From Imperialibacter sp963977595 (GTDB lineage: Bacteria > Bacteroidota > Bacteroidia > Cytophagales > Cyclobacteriaceae), in contig NZ_CP180355.1 of NCBI RefSeq assembly GCF_048007035.1, positions 4,092,001 through 4,156,000 on the forward strand: DNA of 64,000 bases, given 5' to 3'. The position numbers and the translations under genes were made by a program. Position 1 is the stretch's first letter. Every line of letters begins with the position of its first letter. This document shows positions 33,689-43,018 of this stretch, one piece after another. The notes under the pieces were generated by a model. That model saw only the letters and a program-made list of their open reading frames with translations, did not search any database and was not told where the DNA came from.

Positions 33689-35335
33689 ATGCTTACCAGG
33701 CTTCTTATTATATCTATTTTATTTGCAGTGGCTGGCTGTGATTTCATTAACTCTGATGTCAATATCGATCCCAACCAGCCGGTATCAGTCAGTCCGCAAC
33801 TGCTCCTACCACAAATTCAGTCGAGCAGTGCTAGAATTTTAGCAGGCGATCTCAATCGAGCGCAGCATGGCTTTCTTGGCCTCACGTCTTATCTGGATGA
33901 TTTTAATATGTCGAATGGTACGTGGAACGATGCTTGGGAAGCTCTATACTCTGGCCCGTTGGCTGACGTGGAAAAAATGATTGCGATGACTGGCGAGTCC
34001 AATCCACATTACTACAGCATCGGCCTGATATACAAGGCCTATTTCAATACCATTTTGGTGGACTTGTGGGGTGATGTTCCCGTAGATGTTAGTGCTGGCA
34101 CGCCAGACGATCCAACTCCATTTCAGCCAGGCATGGTGATTTACCAGAACGCATTGGCAGATTTGGACCTCGCTATCCAAATGCTTGAACGCCTGTCGCC
34201 GGTAGTGGTGACAGGCGATTTGATTTTTCAAGGAAAATCTTCTGCCTGGCAAAAGGTAGCCAGATCACTTAAGCTTCAGCTGCTGATGACGACCCGGCTG
34301 GTCAATAGCAATATTGCAGCTGACATTAAAGCTATTGTTGATGATGAATTGATCAGTGTTCCCGGCGATGATTTTTCCTTCGTCTTTAGTAAGGCACCTG
34401 GGCAAAACCACCCCTGGTTTGAATTAGCTTATTCAGGGGATAACCAGTTTCAATATATCGACTACCAGGTGATGTTCGAAATGCTCTGGGACAAGGACCC
34501 AAGGCTCAATTTTTATTTCAAGAGGCAGACTGATGATTACAGGGCAGTCATTACTGAGTATTTTTCGTCCCCAATGGAGGAGTATTACTTCTGCGGCCCG
34601 TATGGAGCCGGAACCTGCTTCAAATACCTTGCAGACAATAAACAGGTTATAGAGGCGCTGTATGGTGACGACCCAACGGAAGAAGAGTTGAAGTATCTGG
34701 GCGGTTTTTTGGGAAGAGACAGGGCCAACCCTAGGGGAATTCCTGATGATGGAGACCAGAGACTTTTGCCAGGGTTATATCCTGCTGGAGGATTATTTGA
34801 TACCGAACGTCTCATATTTCCTAAGGATAATACAGATGGGGATAATGGTGTTTTTCCGATACTGACATCAGTGGACGTTAGATTCTATTTACTGGAAGCT
34901 TCATTACTGGGATATATCCAACTTGATGATGCTGAGATATTTGAGCAGGCCATCAGAACACATATCACTCAGGTGGTTGAATTTGGAGGTAGCAACATCG
35001 AGGTGGAGTCGCCTTCAGCAGATGCTATCGACAAGTATGTGACATTGTGGATGAGTAAGCTCAACGTTGCTTCATCGGCTGAAAGGAAACTTGATATAGT
35101 TGCAAAGCAACGGTGGTTTTGCAGCTGGGGCAACGCTTACCATGGGTATAATCTTTTCAGACGCACTGGCTATCCCACTGAACTACAGCCACCAATACAA
35201 TTGCCCCGACAGTTTGCCCTCCGGCTTCCGTATCCTTCCAGCGAACTAACGCTCAATCCTCATGCAGAAGCCTATCAGCAAATCGTTTATGATCTGGACG
35301 CTGTTTTTTGGGATACGCTAAGATTTCAGTTTTAA
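33689..35335 (+). CDS. SusD/RagB-like lipoprotein, orphan
   Basis: 548 residues with a lipoprotein signal (LFAVAGC, lipid Cys17) then DINSDVNIDPNQPVSV-type N-terminus, the standard SusD-like_2 start. The fold includes TPR helices (YKAYFNTILVDLWGDVPV...). It resembles the second SusD-like protein at 39843 in its layout (WGDVP motif and C-terminal RLPYPSSELTLNPHAEAY), but no SusC gene is next to it; the nearest SusC begins 1.2 kb downstream after a response regulator gene. SusD proteins bind glycans at the outer surface and work with a TonB-dependent SusC. It may share the SusC at 36511 or be a relic. Confidence 0.9.
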   Translation: MLTRLLIISILFAVAGCDFINSDVNIDPNQPVSVSPQLLLPQIQSSSARILAGDLNRAQHGFLGLTSYLDDFNMSNGTWNDAWEALYSGPLADVEKMIAMTGESNPHYYSIGLIYKAYFNTILVDLWGDVPVDVSAGTPDDPTPFQPGMVIYQNALADLDLAIQMLERLSPVVVTGDLIFQGKSSAWQKVARSLKLQLLMTTRLVNSNIAADIKAIVDDELISVPGDDFSFVFSKAPGQNHPWFELAYSGDNQFQYIDYQVMFEMLWDKDPRLNFYFKRQTDDYRAVITEYFSSPMEEYYFCGPYGAGTCFKYLADNKQVIEALYGDDPTEEELKYLGGFLGRDRANPRGIPDDGDQRLLPGLYPAGGLFDTERLIFPKDNTDGDNGVFPILTSVDVRFYLLEASLLGYIQLDDAEIFEQAIRTHITQVVEFGGSNIEVESPSADAIDKYVTLWMSKLNVASSAERKLDIVAKQRWFCSWGNAYHGYNLFRRTGYPTELQPPIQLPRQFALRLPYPSSELTLNPHAEAYQQIVYDLDAVFWDTLRFQF

Positions 35336-35510
35336 AGGCCAATAAGTTTTCAAAAAAATCCCCCTGTTTACGGTAGAGGGTCAGGCAACTCTAAGCTGTT
35401 ACCAAGCGTAAGTAAGGTCATACTCCAACCGTATTTTGTGGCCGTGATCGATTTGCTTGATATAGCTGCTTTCCAGTTAGCCTAATTTTTATTGTATGTG
35501 GTCAAACACT

Positions 35511-36140
35511 ATGACAACCATTCCTACCAAGATTTGTATCGTTGAAGATAACTTTGTTATCAAAGAAGGCTACAAGATTCTGATCGACAGTATTTCTAAA
35601 TACCATGTTGTGAATACGTATGCTTCTTGTGAAGAGGCCCTGGATAATATCGAAAGCGACGCACCAGATGTAGTATTGATGGATCTGGAACTGCCGGGCA
35701 TGAGCGGCATTGAAGGCATTGGGCGCATCAAGAAGAAGCTTCCGAAGGCCAATATAATAGTGGTTTCGCTGCATACGGACAAAGAATCAGTTTTCCAGTC
35801 GTTCAATGCAGGTGCAGCTGGCTTCATGGCAAAGGCTGTTAGCTACAGCGATCTCCTCGACGGTATTGACGAAGTGCTACAGGGAGGCGCCCCTCTTTCC
35901 AAAGAAATATCACGCATGGTTATCGAATCTTTTCAACGCAACACAGACTCGCCGCTTTCCAGAAGAGAAACAGAGGTGCTGGAGAAACTGGCAGAGGGAA
36001 AGAGCTATTCCCAGATCGCTGATGAATTATTTGTTCACAGAGAAACCATCAAGACGCACATCAAAAATATCTACATAAAGCTGGGCGTAAAATCGAAAGC
36101 CAACGCCATAGAGATAGGCCGGCACAACAAGTACATCTAA
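35511..36140 (+). CDS. NarL/FixJ-type response regulator
   Basis: 209 residues from ATG 35511 (an ATG five codons earlier is possible). A receiver domain with IVEDN (acidic pocket), DVVLMDLELPGMSG (phospho-acceptor Asp) and LHTDKESVFQSF is followed by a LuxR-type HTH near the C-terminus (LSRRETEVLEKLAEGKSYSQI, HRETIKTHIKNIYIKLGVK). It has no kinase neighbour; the closest kinase is at 2883, 30 kb away. It lies between the orphan SusD gene and the SusC operon and is a candidate regulator of that operon. A terminator follows. Confidence 0.92.
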   Translation: MTTIPTKICIVEDNFVIKEGYKILIDSISKYHVVNTYASCEEALDNIESDAPDVVLMDLELPGMSGIEGIGRIKKKLPKANIIVVSLHTDKESVFQSFNAGAAGFMAKAVSYSDLLDGIDEVLQGGAPLSKEISRMVIESFQRNTDSPLSRRETEVLEKLAEGKSYSQIADELFVHRETIKTHIKNIYIKLGVKSKANAIEIGRHNKYI

Positions 36141-36164
36141 GTTTCAACCTGAATATACAATTGG

Positions 36165-36190
36165 AAAAAAGCCTCTTTAGAGGCTTTTTT
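36165..36190. terminator. Intrinsic terminator
   Basis: AAAAAAGCCTC, loop TTTA, GAGGCTTTTTT, 25 bp after the response regulator stop. A-run and T-run make it usable in both directions. Confidence 0.9.
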
Positions 36191-36510
36191 CATTTCCCGC
36201 TTACTCAATTCACCCTGCAAAGGAATTTTCCCTTGTACACATGCTTTCTCAAGCGGCCTTTCATTATAGTATTTTCAATGAAACATGCTTTCTGTTGGAA
36301 TTATTGAACGCCCCACATTTTAAAATCCCACAAATAGGGGGAATTAATCCCGCAACACTTCGCTGACATTTGAGATTGGATACTTCCGCTAAGGTAGCGG
36401 ACTCTTTCCGGCAGCGAAAACCAAGGACAGCGAGGCGACATGCATAACCTGTGTGTATCGAATGGCTTGATAGCCACAATCATTTTTAACTACAATCCAA
36501 TTATTTTCTT
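36191..36510 (+). promoter_or_regulatory. Leader region of the SusC operon
   Basis: 320 bp without a gene. ACATGCTTTCT is repeated at 36239-36249 and 36283-36293. Between them lies the inverted repeat TTTCATT-N11-AATGAAA (36259-36283). A CCGCT-AAGGT-AGCGG hairpin follows at 36386-36400. These could form an operator or structured 5' leader. No promoter box could be assigned with confidence. Confidence 0.4.
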
Positions 36511-39500
36511 ATGAGAAAAATTCTACTGATTACATTTTTGTTTACTGCGACAGCATTAACCCATGTTTGGGCGCAGGACCGAACCGTATCCGGTAAGGTA
36601 GTCTCAGCCGAAGACGGCACAGAGCTACCCGGTGTGAACGTGGTGCTGAAAGGCACCGCAACTGGTACCGTCACTGATATTGACGGTAATTATAAAATCA
36701 CCGTTCCTTCATCGGGAGGGACATTGGTTTTTTCATTTATTGGTCTTTTGTCCCAGGAAACTGAAATCGGCTCCCGTTCCGTCATCGACGCAACCATGGA
36801 GTCCGACGTGAAACAACTCTCAGAGGTGGTTGTGACAGCAGTTGGTATTGAGCGGGAGAAGAAAGCACTTGGCTATGCTGTAACGGAGCTGAAGAGTGAC
36901 CAGATAGCTCAAAAATCTGAGCCTGATGCTTTGAGGGCCTTGCAGGGTAAAATACCCGGCGTCAACATCATTGGCGCTGGTGGTGCTGCAGGCCAGGGTT
37001 CAAACATCACCATCAGAGGAGCCTCTTCTCTGCTGGGAAACAACCAGCCGCTTTGGGTCGTGGATGGTGTGCCTTTTGACAACACCACCTATGCCACTGG
37101 CTCATTTACCAGCCAAACCACTACGTCCAACCGTTCCTTTGATCTTGACCCCAACACCATCGAGTCGATGACAGTGTTGAAGGGTGCTGCAGCTGCGGCT
37201 CTCTACGGCTCAAGGGCTGCGAATGGTGTGATTGTGGTAACAACTAAAGCTGGTAAGAAAGGAACCCGTAAGGGAATGGAAATCAGTGTAAACACTTCCT
37301 ATTCCACTGAGAAAGTATCCAACTTGCCTGATTATCAGACCCAGTATACGCAGGGAAACAATTTCCTTTACGTTGATGGCAACTTCGGCACGTGGGGTGC
37401 TCCTTTCGATTTGAATTCCCCTGCATGGCAAGTGAGAGAGAATGCCAATTTGATCAAAAGCATAGATCCCGCTACTGGGCGTCCCTGGGTAGCTCACCCA
37501 TATGACCGGTACAACAACCCAAACAATACGCCTTACTTCCCTGAATTTGGTAGCGATTCAGTGCTTCTGGGTACTTACAATACTCCTAAGGACTTTTTCC
37601 AGACAGGTGGAGTTCTTGAAACTGCCGTGAATATTTCAGGAGGCAATGACAAGGCCAATTTCGTAGCCGGCCTTTCCAGAATGAACAATCAGGGAATTGT
37701 AATTAACAACGAAGTGACCAGAACCAGCATGAACTTTGGTGGCAACACCACGCTGGACAATGGCATTTTTATTGGTGGTAGTATGACCTATGTGAATACT
37801 GATCTTACCTCCCCTCCGTCAACAGGTTTGTTCTCGGGAGGGCCATCTGTAACACAGCGTTTGCTTTTCACTCCACCAAACGTCAATGTAAAAGGGCTGC
37901 CTTATCAGGATGCCAATGGCAATCAGGCTTTCTATCGTCCTGACAACGACAACCCTTACTTTTTGGCCTACCATGCGCCACATACCAGCGATGTGGACAG
38001 GTACTTCGGAAATTTCAACATCGGATACGACGTTTTCGAATGGTTGAACGTGACGTACAAAGTTGGATTTAATGGCTTTACTGATCGCAAACTAGAGGTG
38101 CTTCCAAGAAGCAATACAGCATTTCCCACAGGCAGGATCATCAAAGATGACCTGAGAAGGATGGAACTGGATGGTAACTTGCTTGTAACTGTTTCAAGAG
38201 ATTTGTCTGAACACATAGGGCTAAAGGCCATCGTTGGTCACAACGCTAACCTTCGCACCGTGGATCGCCAGGCGTTTCAGGGAGTGGGTATCATCGTTGA
38301 TGGTATCAACGACTTGGACAACACGCAGAGCGTAACGCCTTTTGGAGGAAACAAATCTGAAAGAGCCTACCAGGCCTTCCTTGCTGACCTTTCTTTCTCG
38401 TACAAAGACTACCTTTTCCTTAACCTAACTGGTCGGAATGATTTAACCTCGGCATTGCCTAAAGACAAGAGAAGCTATTTCTACGGAGGAGCAAGCTCAT
38501 CTTTCATTTTCACTGATGCCCTGAATATTTCTAACGACATCCTGAACAGCGGAAAAATTAGGGTAGGCGTTGCCAAGGTGGGTAGTGACCCATCGCCATA
38601 CCTCACACAGTCAGTGTTGTTCAATACCAACCCGTCCGGGCCAGGCTTTGGTAACAATATTGCCTTTGTTGATTTCCCTTTCATTGGAACCAACGGACAA
38701 ACTGTTTCGGGTGGTTTGGGTAATGGGCTGTTAACGCCTGAATTTACTACTGAATATGAAATCGGTACCGATCTGAGGTTGTTCAAGAACAAGGTCGGAA
38801 TAGACTTTACTTATTATAACCGAAACACTACTGACCAGATTGTGGCCATTACTGTGCCGTCTACTTCTGGCTTTAACAGTGCCGTGTCTAATATCGGTAA
38901 AGTGAGTAACAAGGGAATCGAAGTTGGCCTGGATCTCACACCAGTATCGCTGCCCAATGGCTTCAACTGGAATATTTTTGCTTCGTTTACCCGCAATCGC
39001 AATGTGGTTGAAGAGTTGACAGAAGGTCTGGATGAAGTGTTTATCAATGGCTTCGGCAATAGCGTAAGGGTTGTTCATGCTGTAGGCTTGCCATACGGTC
39101 AGATCAAAGGCTCCGTGGCTGCCAGATCCGAAGACGGCCAGCTCTTGGTTGACCCTGCCACCGGAAAGCTTATTCAGTCGTCTGAGGAGCAAATCATCGG
39201 AGACCCTAACCCTAATTACATTCTGGGTGTTACCAACAGCTTCACCTATAAAGGGATAACACTGAATGTGCTTTTTGATTATCGTGATGGTGGCGATATG
39301 TGGTCAGGAACCTACAATCAGGTATATGGCCGTGGTTTGACTACAGGTACCGTGCCAGAGGGGCCAAGAGGCCGTGAAGTAACGGTTGTCATTCCTGGTG
39401 TGGTTGGTGATCCAAGCACACAAAGTGCAAAACTGGATGACAATGGAAATACCATTCCTAACACAACTTCACTTACTGTCAACGACTGGTACTTTATCAA

Positions 39501-39831
39501 CACATTCGGAAGTTCAGGACCGGAGGAGTTCTCTGTGTTTGACGCAAGCACCATCCGCTTGAGAGAGATTTCTCTTGGCTATTCGTTGCCAAAAAACCTC
39601 CTGAGCAAGACACCTTTTGGTTCTGCTAACATCTCATTGTCAGGCAGGAATTTATGGTTCAAAGCGCTCAATTTCCCTGATGACCTCAATTTTGACCCAG
39701 AGACAAACTCCCTGGGAACGGGCAATGTGGAGGGCTTGAGTGCATTCCAGAGCGGTAATGCCCAGGGCATTGACCTGGGAATTATCCCAACCACAAGGAG
39801 ATATGGTGTTAACCTAAGATTCACCTTTTAA
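36511..39831 (+). CDS. SusC/RagA-family TonB-dependent outer-membrane transporter
   Basis: 1106 residues. Signal peptide (ending near VWAQ), a carboxypeptidase-regulatory-like domain (~23-95, RTVSGKVVSAEDGTELPGV), a TonB box and plug (SEVVVTAVG, then ALRALQGKIPGVNI and LWVVDGVPFD; ~110-250), and a 22-strand barrel ending in NLRFTF, with the final Phe of outer-membrane barrels. It imports a ligand captured by its SusD partner with energy from TonB. The operon with the SusD (11 bp later) and a lipoprotein fits a glycan or peptide uptake locus. No glycoside hydrolase is encoded close by, so the substrate is not inferable. No anti-sigma-domain at the N-terminus. Confidence 0.96.
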   Translation: MRKILLITFLFTATALTHVWAQDRTVSGKVVSAEDGTELPGVNVVLKGTATGTVTDIDGNYKITVPSSGGTLVFSFIGLLSQETEIGSRSVIDATMESDVKQLSEVVVTAVGIEREKKALGYAVTELKSDQIAQKSEPDALRALQGKIPGVNIIGAGGAAGQGSNITIRGASSLLGNNQPLWVVDGVPFDNTTYATGSFTSQTTTSNRSFDLDPNTIESMTVLKGAAAAALYGSRAANGVIVVTTKAGKKGTRKGMEISVNTSYSTEKVSNLPDYQTQYTQGNNFLYVDGNFGTWGAPFDLNSPAWQVRENANLIKSIDPATGRPWVAHPYDRYNNPNNTPYFPEFGSDSVLLGTYNTPKDFFQTGGVLETAVNISGGNDKANFVAGLSRMNNQGIVINNEVTRTSMNFGGNTTLDNGIFIGGSMTYVNTDLTSPPSTGLFSGGPSVTQRLLFTPPNVNVKGLPYQDANGNQAFYRPDNDNPYFLAYHAPHTSDVDRYFGNFNIGYDVFEWLNVTYKVGFNGFTDRKLEVLPRSNTAFPTGRIIKDDLRRMELDGNLLVTVSRDLSEHIGLKAIVGHNANLRTVDRQAFQGVGIIVDGINDLDNTQSVTPFGGNKSERAYQAFLADLSFSYKDYLFLNLTGRNDLTSALPKDKRSYFYGGASSSFIFTDALNISNDILNSGKIRVGVAKVGSDPSPYLTQSVLFNTNPSGPGFGNNIAFVDFPFIGTNGQTVSGGLGNGLLTPEFTTEYEIGTDLRLFKNKVGIDFTYYNRNTTDQIVAITVPSTSGFNSAVSNIGKVSNKGIEVGLDLTPVSLPNGFNWNIFASFTRNRNVVEELTEGLDEVFINGFGNSVRVVHAVGLPYGQIKGSVAARSEDGQLLVDPATGKLIQSSEEQIIGDPNPNYILGVTNSFTYKGITLNVLFDYRDGGDMWSGTYNQVYGRGLTTGTVPEGPRGREVTVVIPGVVGDPSTQSAKLDDNGNTIPNTTSLTVNDWYFINTFGSSGPEEFSVFDASTIRLREISLGYSLPKNLLSKTPFGSANISLSGRNLWFKALNFPDDLNFDPETNSLGTGNVEGLSAFQSGNAQGIDLGIIPTTRRYGVNLRFTF

Positions 39832-39842
39832 TTGAAGAGAAT

Positions 39843-41486
39843 ATGAAGATTATAAATAATAAACTTTCAAAGGTAGTGATAGTGATGCTGGCGATATTTA
39901 GTATGTCGTGTGGCTCAGACTTCCTTGATATAAACACTGACCCAAATAACCCGTCTGAAGCCTCATTGAACCTGCTTTTGCCGGCGGCACAGGTGTCAGC
40001 TGGTTTTTGGACGACTAGAGACTTGCAGGAAAATGCATCTATATTTGTCCAGCATTACACAAGGCTGAATCCTAGCACCTACAATATTACCGGTGCGAAC
40101 TTCTCCAACGATTATAATTCAATGTTTGACCAGGCGCTTAAAGACTTGCAGACAATTGTTAAGCAAGGAGAAGAAGCAGGGTTTAAAGGCTACTCTGGTA
40201 TAGCTAAAGTAATGAAGGCTTACCTGTACATGGTGTTGGTGGATACCTGGGGCGATGTACCTTACACTGAGGCACTGCAGGGTGAGGAGATATTGTTTCC
40301 GCATTACGAAGACGACGCTGCGGTCTACGACCACATCATTGATTTGGTAGATGTTGCAAAGGCTGACCTGAAGGAGGCCATTGAGAACAACGAGTCGCCA
40401 GTTTCAAGTGATTTGATTTACGGCGGCAACTACAGCAAGTGGGTGAAAGCGGCCAATACGCTTAAACTCCGTTTGCTGCTTAATATTCGGTTGGTCGATG
40501 CCGCCAGATCCAAAGCAGGCATTGAAACGCTGATAACGGAGAACAATTTTATATCGACCAATGCTGACGATTTTCAGTTTACGTTTGGGTCGTCTGTGTC
40601 TCCCATGAACCAGCACCCTATTTATCAGCAAGAGTACATCCCTGGCAGCAAAACGCAGTACATGAACAATTACTTTATGTACCATCTGATTGCCAAGAAT
40701 GACCCCCGTTTGCCATTCTACATCTTCAGACAGGGAGAAGACGCTGACCTGGATTTCCAGACCCAGCCATGCTCTCAAAGGAGCGATTGTGTGTATGGAT
40801 GGCTTGGAGGACAAGATCCTTCAAATGGCCTCCCTGCATTGGGTGCTGCGGCCGACGGTTATATTGGCAGAGACCATGGAGATCCGTCAGGTATTCCTGG
40901 TGACAACACTATCAGAGCAACTTTTGGCGTGTATCCGATAGGCGGCTCCTATGATGTAGGTCCCGGTGGTGGAGAGCGCAGGTTCGACAGGGGGCACGGT
41001 ACAGGTGCAGGTATTATGCCCTGGCTAACTAATTTCCATGTATCATTTATGCTGGCAGAAGCGGCTATTACCCTGGGTACACCAGGCGATCCTTTGGCAC
41101 TTACACTAAAAGGCATCGAGGACTCCTTCAGCAAAGTGGAGGCTTTTGGCCTGGCAATTGATCCTAACAATGCGGTAGCAATGGATCAGGCTGATGTTGA
41201 TGACTATCTTGATGCCATTTCAGATAGTTACGCAGCGGCAGGAAACAACAGCCAAAGACTGAACATTGTGATGACTGAAAAATTCTATGCCAGCTATGGC
41301 AATGGGTTTGAGTCGTATACTGACTACCGTCGCACAGGAATGCCAAACGATCAGCCATCGGCGCTTGCTCCTAGCGGCCCATTCCCATTGAGGCTTCCCT
41401 ATCCTCCGGGAGAGCTTTCTTCTAATCCAAATGCCCCCAATCCGGTGCCTTTGGTAAGTGAGCCAATTTTCTGGGATGCTAACTAA
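39843..41486 (+). CDS. SusD/RagB-like lipoprotein
   Basis: 547 residues, lipoprotein signal with SMSCGSDFLDI (lipid Cys at ~23), then the usual DPNNPSEASLNLLLPAAQ start. SusD-like_2 features: MKAYLYMVLVDTWGDVPYTEA, KWVKAANTLKLRLLLNIRLVDA, and the C-terminal YTDYRRTG...RLPYPPGELSSNPNAP. Binds the ligand and hands it to SusC. The gene starts 11 bp after susC and precedes a lipoprotein gene by 18 bp. Confidence 0.95.
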   Translation: MKIINNKLSKVVIVMLAIFSMSCGSDFLDINTDPNNPSEASLNLLLPAAQVSAGFWTTRDLQENASIFVQHYTRLNPSTYNITGANFSNDYNSMFDQALKDLQTIVKQGEEAGFKGYSGIAKVMKAYLYMVLVDTWGDVPYTEALQGEEILFPHYEDDAAVYDHIIDLVDVAKADLKEAIENNESPVSSDLIYGGNYSKWVKAANTLKLRLLLNIRLVDAARSKAGIETLITENNFISTNADDFQFTFGSSVSPMNQHPIYQQEYIPGSKTQYMNNYFMYHLIAKNDPRLPFYIFRQGEDADLDFQTQPCSQRSDCVYGWLGGQDPSNGLPALGAAADGYIGRDHGDPSGIPGDNTIRATFGVYPIGGSYDVGPGGGERRFDRGHGTGAGIMPWLTNFHVSFMLAEAAITLGTPGDPLALTLKGIEDSFSKVEAFGLAIDPNNAVAMDQADVDDYLDAISDSYAAAGNNSQRLNIVMTEKFYASYGNGFESYTDYRRTGMPNDQPSALAPSGPFPLRLPYPPGELSSNPNAPNPVPLVSEPIFWDAN

Positions 41487-41504
41487 CCATTAAAGAGAAA
41501 GAAC

Positions 41505-42446
41505 ATGAAGAAAATAAGCATATTAACTGTAGTATTTGCCTGGCTCATTCTATTGAACGGCTGTCAGGACGAGGACTGGAATCCAGCACCGGATATCAAT
41601 GATAATATTGGGGCAGTGACGAAAATTTCGGTGAACCCAAGTAAAAACTTCTTCAATGCCCTGAATCCTTTGGCGTCAGAAGAGGTGGAATTTACCATTG
41701 ATGTGGACGGATTTGACGTAACAGAGGTGTCAAGTGTGGATATCATGCTGACCTTTACCGAAAAGGATGGCACCTACAATGAGCTGGAGGATGTGTACGT
41801 GGATAAGGTATACGATGCAGTGAAGGTCGGTGAGGTTACTTCCTTTCCATCTACATTCAGCCTGAGTGCTGCTGCTGCAGCGGAGTCGCTGGGCGTTGAC
41901 ATTGACTTTTTTAAGGTAGGTGATGGATTTAACCTCACTTTTCCAATCCACTCTACCGACGGAAGAACCTTTACAGTGGCGCTTAACAGCGATTTGTGCC
42001 AGCAGCCTGCGCAACCTTCCTTCGGGGGCTGCAACGTGCGCTGGTCGATTGCATGTGCTTCCGATCTTGGTGGAACGTATGACTTTTCTACCACTGTGAT
42101 CGCAGCTGGTCCTGGTGGGGCAGCTGGCAATTGCAGCAACCCGGTTACCGGCACAGGTACCCTAACAGCGCTTGGCGGTGGTAGGTATGCCGTCTCCGAT
42201 GCTACATTTGGTCAGTACGACTGCGCCTGGGATGATACACCGGCGGTTGGTGTACGTTTGGTGGATGTGTGCAACAAGATTAGCCTTACTGGCTCCGATC
42301 AGTATGGCCTTATTTACACCTTCGTTATTAAAAACAACGATGGCACAAACCTAACGATTGACTGGTCCAACGATTATGGGGATGCTGGTACTACAGTTTT
42401 AACAAGAACAGACAGCAAAACCTGGCCATCGGAACTTTCCAATTGA
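41505..42446 (+). CDS. Lipoprotein of the SusCD operon (SusE/F-like position)
   Basis: 313 residues; lipoprotein signal WLILLNGC (Cys ~20). The mature protein is rich in beta strands, with two parts: ~40-170 (VTKISVNPSKNFF..., Big/Ig-like) and ~180-313 (GGTYDFSTTVIAAGPG..., Cys-rich). It occupies the place of SusE/SusF, surface glycan-binding lipoproteins, but is not obviously homologous to them. It is the last gene of the operon and is followed by a strong terminator. Surface ligand binding is inferred from context only. Confidence 0.7.
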   Translation: MKKISILTVVFAWLILLNGCQDEDWNPAPDINDNIGAVTKISVNPSKNFFNALNPLASEEVEFTIDVDGFDVTEVSSVDIMLTFTEKDGTYNELEDVYVDKVYDAVKVGEVTSFPSTFSLSAAAAAESLGVDIDFFKVGDGFNLTFPIHSTDGRTFTVALNSDLCQQPAQPSFGGCNVRWSIACASDLGGTYDFSTTVIAAGPGGAAGNCSNPVTGTGTLTALGGGRYAVSDATFGQYDCAWDDTPAVGVRLVDVCNKISLTGSDQYGLIYTFVIKNNDGTNLTIDWSNDYGDAGTTVLTRTDSKTWPSELSN

Positions 42447-42461
42447 TGGTGTTATTGATGA

Positions 42462-42497
42462 AAAATAAAAAAGAGGCGAAAGCCTCTTTTTTATTTT
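42462..42497. terminator. Bidirectional terminator
   Basis: AAAATAAAAAAGAGGC, loop GAAA, GCCTCTTTTTTATTTT: a perfect 16-base stem between convergent genes. It contains the stop codon (42491-42493) of the next gene. Confidence 0.95.
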
Positions 42498-42961
42498 CTC
42501 TTTACAAATTCAAAGTCCATGGCTTGGCCATCCCCGGATATTTGAACCTCAAGCCTGTCTCCTTCAAGCGTGTAGGCGATCTTCTTTGGGAAATCGTGTG
42601 TTGGATTTTCGCAAACAAAGCCTTGCTTGCTAACCTGGGTGAATTGAAATGGCACAGGCGTTTTATTCTCTGGCACGTCGGCTATGTAGTAGATACTTCC
42701 ATTTTTAACTAAAATGCTCAGTTTTTCCAAAAAGGTAGTGTCTTCTCCCTGCAGAGAAACCCCGAACCCTATCCACTTTGTTTTGCTGTCCTTTTCCCAC
42801 CTTTCATGAGCACTTTTTCCCGGCTTTACATTTGTGCGATCCCAGGTGCCTTCCAGCCATGAGAGCTTTTTAAAATTTTTGGCAGAAGCGGCGTTTGCTG
42901 ATTGTGCATATGACAACGAGGCTGTCGATAGGAGCAGAGTAATGGTCAGGATTGACTTCAT
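42491..42961 (-). CDS. DUF6265-like secreted protein
   Basis: 156 residues with signal peptide MKSILTITLLLSTASLSYAQ. Motifs WLEGTWDR, HERWEKDS and CENPTHDFPKKIAY fit the DUF6265 family, a lipocalin-like fold of unknown function common in Bacteroidota. The Trp-x-Gly-x-Trp type start at ~35-42 and the HDFP motif are conserved. It stands alone next to an AraC regulator gene. Confidence 0.78.
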   Translation of the reverse strand: MKSILTITLLLSTASLSYAQSANAASAKNFKKLSWLEGTWDRTNVKPGKSAHERWEKDSKTKWIGFGVSLQGEDTTFLEKLSILVKNGSIYYIADVPENKTPVPFQFTQVSKQGFVCENPTHDFPKKIAYTLEGDRLEVQISGDGQAMDFEFVKRK

Positions 42962-43018
42962 AGTTTTTTATTCAACATTAGCTAAGCGAAAGCATTTTGT
43001 ATTGTAAAAAGCCGACAT

